Part shown: positions 1-11,076 of the stretch, one piece after another
Position numbering within the stretch: the first letter of the stretch is position 1
How the letters are laid out: every line of letters begins with the position of its first letter
Assembly: GCA_963807235.1 (NCBI GenBank)
Contig: CAWEBF010000008.1
Location: 1-64,000, forward strand
From: CAWEBF01 sp963807235
GTDB lineage: Bacteria; Acidobacteriota; Vicinamibacteria; Vicinamibacterales; UBA2999
Length of the DNA stretch: 64,000 nucleotides
Direction: 5' to 3'
Notes under the pieces: model-generated
The model's input: the letters and a program-made list of their open reading frames with translations, nothing else
Told to the model about the DNA's origin: nothing
Database searches by the model: none
Position numbers and translations under genes: made by a program

Positions 1-20
1 GTACGGTGAGCACCAACTAG
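1..20 (+). CDS. Possible 3' tail of an upstream gene
   Basis: The last five sense codons of one open frame end in a TAG at 18-20, eleven bases before the DUF1552 start at 31. In the second copy of this module (26088-29902) a DUF1592 cytochrome gene lies directly upstream of DUF1552, so this tail may be the end of such a gene. That is inference from synteny only; another frame is also open across the edge. Confidence 0.25.
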
Positions 21-30
21 GAGAGGGCCG

Positions 31-1419
31 ATGTTTGTCACCAAGCGACACATTCCCCGCCGGACGTTCCTGCACGGCCTGGGCATCTCCCTGTCCCTGC
101 CGCTGCTCGATGCGATGGTGCCCGCCTTCACGCCGCTGCGGCTGACCGCCGCCGCGCCGGTGCGGCGCTTCGTCGGCATCTGGCATCCGCACGGCGCCTC
201 GCCCGGTTACTGGAGCCCGACCAAGGAAGGCCGGGACTTCGACTTCTCGTTCATCACCAAGCCGCTCGAAGCGTTCCGCGATCGGGTCGTCCTCATCACC
301 GGCCTCGACATGCCGGAGGCGATGGCCACCGACGAGGAGCCGGGCGGCGATCATGCCCGCGGCGCGGTGCTGCTGTCCGGGGCGCGGCCGCGCCGCAACG
401 CGGTCAGCCCGTTTCTCGGCGTGACCATCGACCAGATGATCGCGCAGAAGTACGGCCAGGACTCGATCCTGTCGTCGATCCAGCTCGGCGTCGAGGACAC
501 CGGCAACTTCGGCAACTGCAACTGGGGCTACAGCTGCGCCTACACCAACTCGATTTCGTGGGCGTCGCCGACGCTGCCGCTGCCGACGCAGGTCAACCCG
601 CGCGTGGTGTTCGAGCGCCTGTTCGGCGACGGCACCAGTCCGGAAGAGCGGCTCAAGGGGCGGAAGCAGAACGCCAGCATCCTCGACTCGGTGACGCGCG
701 AGCTGGGCGCGTTCAAGACCGGTCTCGGTGACGGTGACCGCGCGCGCATCGACACCTACGTCGAGAACATCCGTGAGCTGGAACGCCGCATCCGCATCGC
801 GATGGACAACTCGGTCAAGGAGCCGGAGGGCGACGTGCCGTTCGGCTTGCCCGACAGCAAGCACGTCCACTTCCGGTTGATGTACGACCTGATGGCGCTG
901 GCGTTCCAGGGCGACATCACCCGTTCGGCCACCTTCATGCTCGGCCGCGACCTGAGCGGCACCAGCTTCCCGGAATCAGGCTCGAACGGCGGCTGGCACG
1001 GCACCTCGCACCACGGCGACAAGCCGGAGAACGTGGCGGACTACGCCAAGATCAACCGTTACCACGTGCAGAACCTGGCCTACTTCTGCGACAAGCTGAA
1101 GAACACGCCCGACGGCGAGGGCAGCGTGCTCGACCACGTGCTGATCTACAAGGGCAGCAACATGGGCAACTCGCACCGCCACGCGCACGAGAAGGTGCCG
1201 GTGATCCTGGTCGGCGGCATCGACGGCACGTTCAAGGGCAACCGCCACATCGTCTTCCCCGACAACACACAGCGGACCTCGAACATGTTGCTGAGCATCA
1301 TGCACAAGTTCGGGATCGAGCAGGAGAAGATCGGCACCAGCACCGGGAAGCTGCCGTACCTGTTTGCCGCCGAGCAGTCGGCGGAGCTGCCGTCGCTCGA
1401 TCCGCTGCCGAACTTATAG
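31..1419 (+). CDS. DUF1552 family protein, Tat-exported
   Basis: Intact 462-residue protein. Its N-terminus has a twin-arginine signal (PRRTFLHGLG around residues 9-18, followed by a hydrophobic stretch SLSLPLLDAM), so export of the folded protein to the periplasm is expected. The rest matches DUF1552, a family of unknown function that is usually encoded beside DUF1592/DUF1588 c-type cytochrome proteins in Acidobacteriota, Planctomycetes and Verrucomicrobia. Conserved landmarks are HPHGASPGYW (about 52-61), GYSCAYTNSISW (about 166-177) and GGWHGTSHHGD (about 321-331). ATG is preceded by AGGAGAGG at a normal distance. A paralog at 28586-29902 has the same length and order of motifs. A cytochrome c and an exported ankyrin protein follow. 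The biochemical role is not known. Confidence 0.9.
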   Translation: MFVTKRHIPRRTFLHGLGISLSLPLLDAMVPAFTPLRLTAAAPVRRFVGIWHPHGASPGYWSPTKEGRDFDFSFITKPLEAFRDRVVLITGLDMPEAMATDEEPGGDHARGAVLLSGARPRRNAVSPFLGVTIDQMIAQKYGQDSILSSIQLGVEDTGNFGNCNWGYSCAYTNSISWASPTLPLPTQVNPRVVFERLFGDGTSPEERLKGRKQNASILDSVTRELGAFKTGLGDGDRARIDTYVENIRELERRIRIAMDNSVKEPEGDVPFGLPDSKHVHFRLMYDLMALAFQGDITRSATFMLGRDLSGTSFPESGSNGGWHGTSHHGDKPENVADYAKINRYHVQNLAYFCDKLKNTPDGEGSVLDHVLIYKGSNMGNSHRHAHEKVPVILVGGIDGTFKGNRHIVFPDNTQRTSNMLLSIMHKFGIEQEKIGTSTGKLPYLFAAEQSAELPSLDPLPNL

Positions 1420-1454
1420 GGACATCCCGATGAAGCGGATCAGCGACGTCTACG

Positions 1455-1540
1455 CCGCCCGCAGGGCGGGCAATCAAACACTGTGCTAGCGAGGCGAAGC
1501 CTTCATGGATGCTCGCTGGTCCGGGGCGCAGCCTCGCTAG
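1455..1540 (+). repeat. Modular dispersed repeat, copy A
   Basis: Hairpin GCCCGCAGGGCGGGC followed by the box AATCAAACACTG, then CTAGCGAGGCGAAGCC, a spacer and GCGCAGCCTCGCTAG. The two outer CTAGCGAGGC/GCCTCGCTAG segments are inverted. The same order of modules occurs at 25988-26064 (minus), 56222-56298 (plus) and, more diverged, 46443-46525 (minus). This copy supplies the only available GTG start (1483) and the first codons of the cytochrome gene that follows. Confidence 0.75.
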
Positions 1541-2086
1541 CCTTGTGGGTGGCCGCCGTCGTGGCGGCCACGTCGGTGCCGATCGCGGCGCAGATCGGCG
1601 GCCGGCCGACGCGGCCCCAGGTGATTCCGCCGCAGGGCGCCGGTCCGGCAGGTGATTTTCAAGAACTGCACCTCCTGCCACGGCATCGACGACTACGCGT
1701 TCAATGCCTTCGACCGCGCCGGGTGGAGCAACTACATCGACGAGCGGCACAAGGACAAGAAGGTGTCGCTGGCGCCGGCCGATCGCGAGCTGTTGCTCGA
1801 CTGGCTGGTCAGCAAGTTCGGCCCGACCACGCGCCCGTTTCCCCGCACCTACGTCGCCCAGGAGGTGACCACCTTCTTCAGCGACGGGGAAGCGGACGAG
1901 GTCTTGAAACGGTCGTGCACGGGGTGCCACACGATCGATCGCGTCAACGAGGCGCGCTTCAGCCCCGACCGCTGGCGCGTGGTCACCGTGGACATGCGCG
2001 AGCGCGGCGCCAAGCTGGCGGACGACGAGCTGGAGCGCCTGGTCGAGTGGCTCGGCCGCACCAAGGGCACGAACCCGAACCAATGA
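1483..2086 (+). CDS. Secreted di-haem cytochrome c (frameshifted)
   Basis: Reconstructed from two frames. The first (from GTG 1483) gives a signal peptide (SLALWVAAVVAATSVPIAAQ). The second (about 1652-2086) gives 144 residues with two CxxCH haem-binding motifs, CTSCH at the beginning of that segment and CTGCH near its middle. The join is near 1650. The start lies inside a dispersed repeat; an ATG at 1430 in the same region stops after 19 codons at TAG 1487, so the original 5' end may have been altered by the repeat. The stop overlaps the next start (ATGA, 2083-2086). The product is probably a periplasmic electron carrier acting with the adjacent DUF1552 protein; this link is from context. 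Confidence 0.65.
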
Positions 2087-2753
2087 GGAGCATGTTCGCT
2101 GCGCTCATCGTCGGGCTGGCGATGCCGGCTGTGCTCGCGCAAACCAGCGAGACGATCTTCACCGCCACCTCAGCGAACGTGGCCGAGCCGGGCGGCCCGG
2201 TCAAGATTCGCATCCTGCGCTGGTCGACGCCGGAGGAGGCCGTGCCGCTGGTCGCGGCGCTCAACCCGCCGCCGGCTCCGGCCCGTCGCGGCGGCGGTCC
2301 CGAAGGCGCGGCCGCGGCACAGGCCGAGCCGCCGGGCGCGGCGCACGCGGGCGGGGACGTGGTGGCGCACCGGCCGCGCCGTTGAGCCCGACGGCGGCGC
2401 TGACGCAGGCGATCGGACGGGCCCCGACGATCGGCTATCTCTGGACCGCGGACGTGACCGGCTACGCGATCAAGTACGCCTATCGCACGACGCTGCCGGG
2501 CGGCGGCGAGCGGGTGATCCTCGCGAGCGATCGCCGGCTGGGCACGCACACGGCGGCCTGGCAGCCGGCGGTCGCGGGTCCGTTGACCGAGTACGAGTTC
2601 ACCATCATCGAGATCCGGTTCGACGGCAAGGGCCTGGGCGAGGGCCGGACCTCGTTGACCACCAAGGTCGTGGTCGATGCCGAGGCGAAGACGGTGGCGC
2701 TCGAAAGCTATCAGGCCGCCCCCGCCATCCTTCGGAATGTGAAGCGTTCGTAG
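2083..2753 (+). CDS. Secreted protein of unknown function (frameshifted)
   Basis: ATG 2083 overlaps the stop of the cytochrome gene. The first frame encodes a signal peptide (MFAALIVGLAMPAVLAQ), about 45 residues of folded-looking sequence and a Pro/Ala/Gly-rich stretch. The second frame (from about 2382) encodes 123 residues with alternating beta-type segments and ends at 2753. The frameshift lies between about 2290 and 2380, in the GC-rich low-complexity linker, so its exact place cannot be fixed. I do not recognise the family. Translational coupling to the cytochrome and the ankyrin gene 10 bases downstream suggest one operon with DUF1552. Confidence 0.55.
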
Positions 2754-2763
2754 GAGCCAACCA

Positions 2764-4448
2764 ATGTCGATGCGACGCCTGATTGGGTGCTGTGCGATGG
2801 TGCTGCTGGCCGCGGCGAGCGCCAGTGCCGCTGGCAGTGAAGTGGCCGACGCGGTGATGAAGCGCAACGCCGACGCGGTTCGCGCACTGCTGCTCCGGAA
2901 GGCGAACGTCAACACGCCGCAGGTCGATGGCACGACGGCGCTGCACTGGGCCGTGCGCTTCGACGACGCCGCGATGGCCGACGTGCTGATCCGTGCCGGC
3001 GCGAACGTGTCGGCGGCCAACCGCGACGGCGTGCGGCCGCTGCAGCTGGCGGCGATGAACGGCAGCGCCGCCATGCTCGACAAGCTGATGAAGGCCGGCG
3101 CCGACCCCAACGCGCCGCTGACGCCAGTCCGGCGACACCGCCCTGATGATGGCGGCGCGCACCGGTAAGACCGACGCGCTCTCGGTGTTGCTCGAGGCCG
3201 GGTCTCGCAGTCAACGACAAGGAGAAGTGGGGCGGGACCACCGCGTTGATGTGGGCGGTCTCGGAGCACCATCCGGCGGCCACGAAGCTGCTGGTCGAGC
3301 GCGGCGCGGACGTCCAGGCGCGCTCGAACTTCGTGGCGGCGGCCAACGGCCGCGGCTTCGAGGGCCGCACGCCGGCGGCGGACGCGGCCGGCCGCAAGGT
3401 CGAGGAGTTCGCCAGCGGCTGGCTGACCCCGTTGATGCTGGCGGCGCGCGAAGGCGATCTCGAGTCGGCGCGGGTGTTGATGGGCGCCGGCGCCGACGTC
3501 AACGCGATCGCCGGCGACGGCAAGAACGCTCTGAGCCTGGCGATCTTCAACGGCAACTACGACCTGGCCTCCGCGCTGGTGGACGCCAAGGCCGACGTCA
3601 ACAACGTCGACACGCAGCGCTTCACGCCGCTCTTCTGGGCGGTCGATCGGCGCAACATGGAAACGGCGCCGAACTTCCCCTGGATGGTCACGCAGGATCC
3701 GCTGCCGCTGATCAAGAAGCTGCTCGACGCGGGCGCCAACCCGAACGCCGTCGTCAACAACACGCCGCGCGCGCGGATGCGCGCCGGGTCGCCGCGCATC
3801 GTCTTCGCGACTGCGCTGATGCGGGCGGCGTTTTCGGGAGACCTCGAGCTGACGAAGCTGCTGCTGTCGCACGGCGCGGATCCGAAAGTGATCTCGAGCG
3901 ACGGCGAAACGATGGTCGAAGCCGCGGCCAGTCTCGGCTTCATCCAGGGCTACAGCAAGGGCAAGTCGCCTGAAGAACGGCTGGAAGTGGTCAAACTGTT
4001 CGTCGAGCTGGGCGCCGACGTCAACCAGGCCGACGACTACGGCATCACCCCCCTGATGGTCGCCGGCAACCTGGGCGACACGCCCATCATCCAGTATCTG
4101 GTGGACAAGGGGGCGAACCTTGCCGCCTACGACCTCGGCAAGAAGAACGACGGCGCCTTCGGCGCCAGCGTCGAGCCGCTGATGCCGGTGGACTACGCCA
4201 TCGGCGTCGGCACGTTCGTGCCGAACAACGCCGTCATCATCCACGAAGACGCCGTCCAGCTCATGTTCAAGATGATGAAGGAGCGCGGCATCACGCACAC
4301 CACCTCGGAGTGCACGCTGCGCGGGTTCACCTGCGCCCAGGTCAACGTCGATCCGAAGTTCGCGACGCCGGCCGAGATCGCGAAGATGCGGGCGTTGGCG
4401 ATCGGCCACCAGGTCGAAGGCATCACCGGCGGCCTGGTCGCGAAATAA
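2764..4448 (+). CDS. Exported ankyrin-repeat protein (two frameshifts)
   Basis: ATG 2764 begins a signal peptide (LIGCCAMVLLAAASASAAG), followed by ankyrin repeats with the usual TALHWAV, ADVLIRAGANV, TPLMLAAREGD, ALVDAKADVN and TPLMVAGNLGD signatures through to about residue 490. The reading frame changes near 3125 and again near 3205; the three segments join into one continuous repeat array, so the breaks are recent or artefactual. The C-terminal end (HTTSECTLRGFTCAQVNVDPKF) is a non-ankyrin cap. Ankyrin repeats bind proteins. Here the signal peptide places them in the periplasm, alongside DUF1552 and a cytochrome. Paralogs at 24012 and 29906 sit in the same kind of context. Confidence 0.75.
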
Positions 4449-4520
4449 GTCCAGACCTCGTCCAGGCACTTCCTCGGTGTTCGCCGACTACGGCAGTTTC
4501 TCTGAGCAGGGGGATTGTCT

Positions 4521-7500
4521 ATGACCGCCGTCAGGAACTTGTCCGTGGCGCTTGCTTTGTTGGTGCTCATGCCGGCTGCGGCCTGGGCTCAGGCTTCCAT
4601 CACCGGCGTCGTCAGGGACTCGTCAGGGGCCGTGCTGCCGGGCGTGACGGTCGAGGCGTCGAGCGCCGTGCTCATCGAAAAGGCCCGCACCGCGGTGACG
4701 GACGGTACCGGCACCTACCGGATCGTCGACCTGCGGGCCGGCACCTATGCGGTCACCTTCAGCCTGACCGGGTTCAACACGTTCAAGCGTGACGGGATCG
4801 AGCTGACCGGAACCTTCACGGCGTCGATCAACGCGGACCTCAAGGTCGGGAACCTGGCGGAAACGATCACCGTCTCCGGCGAGTCGCCCATCGTCGACAC
4901 GCAGAGCGTCAGGCAGCAGACCACGATCGCGAACGACCTCATCGCCGCGATGCCGGCGGCGCGATCGACCGCCGGCGTCATGATGCTGATTCCCGCGACG
5001 CAGGTGCAGGCCAACCCGACCAACCTCGACGTCCAGGTCACCCCCGGAGTGGTCTTCTTCGGCGGCGCGGGCGGCCGCTCGAACGAAGGGCGCATTCAAG
5101 TGGATGGTTTGACGACGACCGCGGCTTTGAACGGCGGCGGGGCGTCGAGCTACGTGCCGGACATCGGCAACGCTCAGGAAATCACGCTGTCATCGTCGGG
5201 CGGCATGGGCGAGATGCAGGCGGGCGGACCCGTGATCAGCATCATCCCGAAGACGGGCGGCAACAGCGTCAAGGGCAGCTTCTACCTGTCGAACGTCACC
5301 GACTGGATGGTCGGCGACAACTACACGCAGGAGCTGAAGGATCGCGGCCTGACGACGCCCGGCAAGCTGTACAAGCTGTGGGACTACAACATCGGCATCG
5401 GCGGCCCGATCAAGAAGGACCGGATCTGGTTCTTCTTTCAGTTTCGCGACGAAGGCAGTCATCGAACCGTCCCCGGCATGTTCGCGAACCAGAACATGGG
5501 CGATGCGACGAAGTGGACCTATGTCCCGGACACGAGCCGGCCTGCGGTTCAGGCTGGCAGCTGGCGCAACGCGGCGCTGCGTGTGACGGTGCAGCCGACG
5601 CGCGCGAAACAAGTTCAACGTCTTCTGGGACCACCAGATTCCCTGCCAGGGCGCCGGGTATCTGGGCACCGAGGAAGGATGCCGCCAGTCGGGGGCGGGC
5701 GAGATCATCTGCGGCGCGCCCCAATCCACCAACCCGTCGTGCTCCGCGACGTCGGCGCCCGAGGTCGGCACGTTCCTGACCGGCTATGGCCAGCGGGTGC
5801 AGCAGGCGACATGGACCTCACCCGTCAGCGACCGGCTGCTGCTCGAAGCGGGCTTCGGCACCTACCTCAGTCAGTGGGGCGGCACCGAGCAGCCCGGCGG
5901 CCCGCTGACCAGCCTCGTGCGCATGACCGAGCAGTGCACCGTCACCTGCGCCAGCAACGGCAATATCCCGAACCTGACCTACCGCTCCGGACTCTTCCGA
6001 CACAGCTTTCAAGGGGTGTTGAGCTGGCGCGGCGCCGCCTCCTACGTGACCGGCCGGCAGAGCCTGAAGGTGGGCTATCAGGCCGAACATCAGATCTCCG
6101 ACGGGTTCTCCTATACGAACACACAGTTCCTGGACTTCCGTGTCAACAACGGCGTGCCGAACCAGCTGACCCAGAACATCAACGCCTTCGAGCAGAAATC
6201 CCGCGTGCGGTTCGACGCGTTCTACGCGCAGGAACAGTGGACGCTCGGCCGCGTGACCGTCCAGGGCGCGCTTCGGTTCGACTATGCCCGAAGCTACTTT
6301 CCCGAGCAGACGGTCCCCGCGCAGCGGTTCCTGCCGACCTCCATCACCTATCCACGGAGCGACGGCGTCACCGGCTACAAGGATCTGATGCCGCGCGGGG
6401 GAGTGGCGTGGGACGTGTTCGGGACCGGGAAGACGTCGATCAAGATCAACGCCGGCAAGTACGTGCAGAACGCCAACAGCGGTCTGACCTACACCGCCGC
6501 TGAACCCGTCGGGCGCGACTCACCACCACCGCGACACGGACGTGGACCGACAACGGCAATTTCAGGCCCGACTGCGATCTGCTGAACCCGGTGGCGCAGG
6601 ACAACCGGGCTTCCGGCGGCGACTTGTGCGCGCAGATCAGCGACGTGAATTTTGGCAGGGACAGGTTCACGACCACACTGGACCCCAAGCTCCTGAACGG
6701 CTGGTCGACCCGCCCGGGGGACTGGCAATACGGCGTGTCGGTCCAGCAGCAGGTGTTGCCGCGTGTCGCGATCGAGCTCGGCTACAACCGGCGCTGGCTC
6801 ACCAACTTCGCGGTGACCGACAATCGGTTGCAGGCAGTGACCGACCACGCGACCTTCAGCGTCACGGCGCCGATCGACGCCCGCCTGCCCGACGATGCGT
6901 CGGGCCGCGTCCTCTCGGGCCTGTACAACGTCAATCAGAACGTGGCGTCGCTGGTCGATCAGGTCCAGACGCTGGCCGGGGATTACGGCACCTACTCGCA
7001 GGACAGCCACGGCATCCTGTTCAACATCAGCGCGCGTCCCCGGAACGGTCTGGTCTTCCAGGGCGGCGTGAACACCAACGACACGCGCACCGACTATTGC
7101 GACATCCGGGCGGCGCTGCCCGAGCAGAACGTGGCTCCGCTGTCGCCGACCAACCCCTGGTGCGACACGACGACCGGCTGGGTGACTCGCTTTACCGGCC
7201 TCGGGTCATACACGGTTCCGAAGGTCGACGTGCTGGTGTCGGGGACGTTCCGCAGCGACCAGGGTGCGCCGCTGGCGGCGAACATGGCGTTCACCGCCAA
7301 CCAGACGACGCTGGGCCGCCCGTTCGCCAACAACGCGCCCAACGTCACCGTGAACCTGGTCGAACCGGGCACGTTGTACGGCGATCGCATCAACGAAATC
7401 GACCTGCGCATCGCGAAGATCCTGACGTTTGGCCGCACGCGGACCAACGTCGGTTTCGATGTCTACAATCTCATGAACCTCGCGCCCGCGCTGAGCTACA

Positions 7501-7595
7501 ACCTGGCGTACAGCCCGACGAGCACCACGTGGCTGACGCCGACCGGCGTGCTGCAGCCGCGGTTCTGGAAGTTCAGCGTGCAGATCGATTTCTAG
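4521..7595 (+). CDS. TonB-dependent receptor with N-terminal CarboxypepD_reg domain (two frameshifts)
   Basis: ATG 4521 follows an AGGGGG ribosome site. Signal peptide LALLVLMPAAAWAQ, then a carboxypeptidase-regulatory-like domain (SITGVVRDSSGAVLPGV through TGFNTFKRDGIELTG), a plug domain (SGESPIVDTQS, RIQVDGLTTTAALNGGG) and a long beta-barrel ending in KFSVQIDF, the aromatic C-terminus typical of outer-membrane barrels. Frames change near 5610 and near 6515; the segments align to one receptor of about 1,020 residues. Such Oar/SusC-like receptors import large substrates across the outer membrane. The substrate is unknown. The TPP enzyme and cytochromes downstream may process what it imports, which is inference. 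Confidence 0.8.
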
Positions 7596-7680
7596 GGCTC
7601 GCTGGCCCGGCGCTAAGCCGGTTTGCCAGACCTGCAGCGCTGCCCGCGATCGAGCGTGGTCGGCCGGGGAGACACCATCC

Positions 7681-9642
7681 GTGGCGGAATCCAAGCAGCG
7701 TCAACCGGCGTGGGTTTCTGAAAGGGGCCGCAACGGCCGCGGTCGGCGCGGCCGCGGTCGGCGGCGCGGCGCCGAGCGCCGGGACGCCGCAGGCGACGCA
7801 AGGCGGATCCGCCGGAGGCAACGCACCGGCGCCGCCGCCGACCGCTGAGCAGATCGCGCGCGACGCGGGCGCGGTGCGTCCGCCCGCCGTGGTGCCCGGC
7901 GCACGGGCCGCCGTGAGACCGGGGTCCGACCTGATGGTCCAGGTCCTCCGGGATCTTGGCATCGAATGGGTGGCCGCCAATCCCGGCTCGAGCTTCGAGG
8001 GGATCCAGGAATCGATCATCAACTACGGCACTCCGCCCAACGTGAAGCCGGAGTTCATCACCGCGCTTGCACGAGGAGTCCTCGGTCACGATGGCCCACG
8101 GCTACGGCAAGGCCACCGGCAAGCCCATGTGCGCCTTGCTGCACGGGACCATCGGCATCCAGCACGCCGCGATGTCGATCTACCAGGCCTACTACGACCG
8201 GGCGCCGGCGCTCCTCATCGCGGGCCGCGACCTGGGCTTCATCGCCGCGCACAGCGCCAACGACATGGCCGGCATGGTGCGCAGCTTCGTCAAGTGGGAC
8301 GCGACGCCCCGGACGCTCCCCGACGCACTCATCGCCATCCAGCGCGCCTACAACGAGGCGATCACGCCGCCGTGCGGCCCGACGATGGTCGTGATCGACA
8401 TCGATCTGCAGAAGCAGGAGGCCGGCACTCTGGCGGTGCCTGCCTATCAGCCGCCGCAGATCTCCGGTCTCGACCCCGGTCAGGCCCGCGAGATCGCCAC
8501 GAGCGCTGCTCCAGGCCCAGAACCCCGAATTGCCGTCGGCCGGCTGCGGACGCCCGACGGCGTGCGCCGTGCCGTCGAGCTCGCCGAGCTCGTGGGCGCG
8601 TCCACGTCGACAGCGGCCACGCAGGGGCCCATGAGCTTCCCCCAGCGTCATCCGCTGTGCGGCCCAGGCGCCAACACGTCCTACGACTACACGCTGGGCC
8701 TCGAGCAACCGGGTGGGTCCGTGTCGCTCATCGGCCCGTCGTTGGCCACGCTCCTCGGTCGTGACACCGCCAACATCGGATTCGGCGGCATCGCGCCCAG
8801 GTGTCGCGCGCGGAGGTGGGGGCGGGCGTGGCGGCGGGGGCGGACGCGGCGGCCGCGGCAATGCGCCCGCCGGCCGTAGCGTCGATGTGGATGCCGAGGC
8901 CAGTCTGCCCGCGCTGATCGAAGAGGTCCGCCGGCAGATGACGCCGGACAGGCGGCGCGTCGTGCAGGAGCGGAGCGCCGCACACGCGACGGCGAATCAG
9001 CTGGCGAGAACCGACGCGCTCAGGAGTGCGCTCGAGCAGCGCCGCGCTGGATGGGACGCGAGCCCGATCAGCACCGCGCGCATCTACGCGGAGCTGTGGC
9101 CGCTGATCGCGGACGAGGACTGGATCCTTGCCTCGCCCAGCAATTTCTCGGGCGGCCACCACACGCAGTTGTGGGATCACAACAAACCGTACAGCTATCT
9201 GGGCGGACAGGGCGCGGCCGGGATGGGCTACGGTGCGCCGGCCGCCGTCGGCGCGGGGCTGGCGGCCAAGACCCGCGGCCAGATCGTCGTCAACGTCCAG
9301 TGTGACGGCGATCTGAACTACGCGCCCGGCGTGCTGTGGACGGCACAGCATCACCAGTTGCCGGTTCTCAACGTGATGCACAACAACCGCGCGTGGCATC
9401 AGGAGCTGATGTTCGTCGAGTACATGTGCGGCGTCCGCGGCCGCGGCACCGACCGTGGCCACATCGGCACCACGCTGCGCGACCCGTTCATCGACTACCG
9501 CATGCTGGCGGCCGCCTACGGCATGGCCGGCGAGGGCCCGATCACCGATCCCGCGAAGCTCGGCGCGGCGCTCAAGCGCGGCGTCGCTTCCGTCAAGCGC
9601 GGGCAGCCCTACCTCATCGACGTCATCACGCAACCGCGGTGA
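7681..9642 (+). CDS. Tat-exported thiamine-diphosphate-dependent enzyme, acetolactate-synthase-like (frameshifted)
   Basis: GTG 7681 lies ten bases after GGGGA. A twin-arginine signal (NRRGFLKGAATAAVGAAAV) is reached through a shift near 7700. The N-terminal pyrimidine-binding domain contains HEESSVTMAHGYGKATG, with the glutamate that activates TPP. The C-terminal domain has the TPP/metal motif: DGD in VQCDGDLNYAPG, then NN in VMHNNRAW. Further frame changes lie near 8068 and 8800; the second falls in a Gly/Arg-rich linker. Family members are acetolactate synthases, 2-oxoacid decarboxylases and pyruvate oxidases, which are cytoplasmic, so a Tat signal is unusual. Two c-type cytochrome genes follow closely, which fits a periplasmic 2-oxoacid-oxidising enzyme; substrate and acceptor are unknown. 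Confidence 0.75.
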
Positions 9643-9664
9643 CACGGCGGTCCGGAGGTTCCAG

Positions 9665-10125
9665 ATGACGAACCCCAGGCCCTCCATCGCGGTCGCCGCC
9701 GGTGTGCGTTCTGGCTGGCGACACTGGCGCAGACCTCGCCGCGCGCGCAGACGGCCGTTACTACCCTGACCAGTCCGGTGACCGGCAACGCGGCGAACGG
9801 CAAGAAGCTGTACTACGACCACGCGTGCTATTCGTGCCACGGCTTCAACGGCGAAACCGGTGCGCGGCCGTTCGTGCCGAACTGGCCGCCGAACCTGGCG
9901 ACCGAGCGCAGCTTCACGGCCTTCCTCCGCGGGCGGGCCAACCTGTCGCCGGTGCAGCCGTCCACTGCGATGCCCAACTACGCCGCGGAGGCGCTAAACG
10001 ACGCGCAGGCCAGGGACGTATACGCCTACATCCGGAGCTTCAAGAGTCCGCCGCCGCTGCCCATCGACAGGATTCCGGTCATGTCGCAGATTCTCGCGGC
10101 GGCGCAGAAACCGTACAAGCCCTAA
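9665..10125 (+). CDS. Secreted mono-haem cytochrome c (frameshift in signal peptide)
   Basis: ATG 9665 follows GGAGGT with six bases of spacing. MTNPRPSIAVAAG joins, after a shift near 9703, to AFWLATLAQTSPRAQ, completing a signal peptide. The mature part has one haem site (CYSCH in KKLYYDHACYSCHGFNG) and a distal methionine candidate in PSTAMPNYAAEAL, the class I cytochrome c layout. It ends SQILAAAQKPYKP at 10125. It lies 22 bases after the TPP enzyme and 20 before a second cytochrome, so it is likely co-transcribed with both and may carry electrons from the enzyme to a terminal oxidase. Confidence 0.7.
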
Positions 10126-10145
10126 CCCAGTCCAGAGGAGCGTCC

Positions 10146-10714
10146 ATGGCGATCATCCCGGGTGGCAAGACAACCGTCCTTGTTTGTTGTGGTCTGGTCG
10201 CTGCACTCGCGGCCCTCGCGACCGCGCAACAGCCGGCCGGGCGCGCGGCCGCGGCCTCGTCCGGCGTCTCGGTCGAGCGCGGCAAGTACCTCGTCACCGT
10301 GCAGGACTGCAACGGGTGCCACACGCCGTTCAAGAACGGCGAGCCCGACATGACCCTGATGCTGTCCGGGCATCCTCAAGACGTGCGGTGACCGGCCGAC
10401 CGGCGCTGCCGGCCGGGTTCAGCACCGCCATCAACGACACCAACACGGCATGGGCCGGGCCCTGGGGCGTTTCGTTCACCACCAACCTCACGCCCGATCC
10501 CGAGACCGGCATCGGCAGGTGGAACGAGAAGACCTTCATCAACGCGATTCGTTTGGGGAAGAAGCTCGGCGTCGGACGCACACTGCTGCCGCCGATGCCG
10601 TGGAAGATGTATGCGAGCCTGACCGACGACGATCTCAGATCGGTGTTTGCATACTTGAAGACCATTCCTGCGATTGCGAATCGTGTGCCGAATCCGATAC
10701 CGCCAGCGAAATAG
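10146..10714 (+). CDS. Secreted cytochrome c (frameshifted)
   Basis: ATG 10146 with GAGGAG upstream; signal peptide LVCCGLVAALAALATAQ; haem motif CNGCH at about residue 56 (VQDCNGCHTPFKNGEPD). After a shift near 10375 the second frame gives GVSFTTNLTPDPETGIGRW, KKLGVGRTLLPPMPWKMYASLTDDDLRSVFAYLKTIP, ending at 10714. The methionine in PPMPWKMY is the probable sixth haem ligand. The sequence resembles the small cytochromes found as subunits of alcohol or aldehyde dehydrogenase complexes (NLTPDPETGIG is characteristic). It closes the TPP enzyme-cytochrome block. Confidence 0.7.
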
Positions 10715-10763
10715 TCGCCGGCAGCGTGACGTTGGCGGCGGGCCCGCGCTGGCGCGTGGCGTC

Positions 10764-11076
10764 CTACCAGATAACCTCGACGCCAGAGTTGCGGAATTGC
10801 CGGTCGCGAGACACGAGTGCAGCAGTTTGTGGATCTGCGCCTGCGCGGCCAGCAACCGGTCGAAGGGGTCGCGGTGGTGAAAAGGCCAACGTCTCGACAG
10901 CCGCGGCGTCCGCCCAGGTGACAGGGCAGCAGCCGATATCCGGCCCGCGCTTTTTCGGCCATGTCGCTCGAAACCGGGACCGAGACCGGAAGGCTCAGGC
11001 GACCCACGCTCGCCTTTATCGCCATCTCCCATTGCCTCGAACCACAGAAACGCGTGCGTATCGAGCAGGAGTTCAC
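10764..11076 (-). pseudogene. vapC: Decayed VapC-type PIN-domain toxin
   Basis: Read on the minus strand from GTG 11076. The family's opening LLLDTHAFLWF (with the first catalytic Asp) is one base out of frame with the start, and the segment that follows jumps directly to WEMAIKASVGRLSLP, so about 30 codons normally between these motifs are missing. HRDPFDRLLAAQAQ (third acidic motif) and the terminal LVSRDRQFRNSGVEVIW are recognisable but in a different frame. Functional VapC proteins are metal-dependent RNases of about 125-130 residues; this one is broken by several indels and an internal deletion. The GTGA overlap with the antitoxin remnant is retained. Confidence 0.7.

Noticed and set aside
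5600..6545. Programmed ribosomal frameshifting in the TonB receptor genes
   Set aside because: Shift sites have no common slippery sequence or downstream structure, occur at different positions in each paralog and go in both directions, which fits sequence errors or decay.
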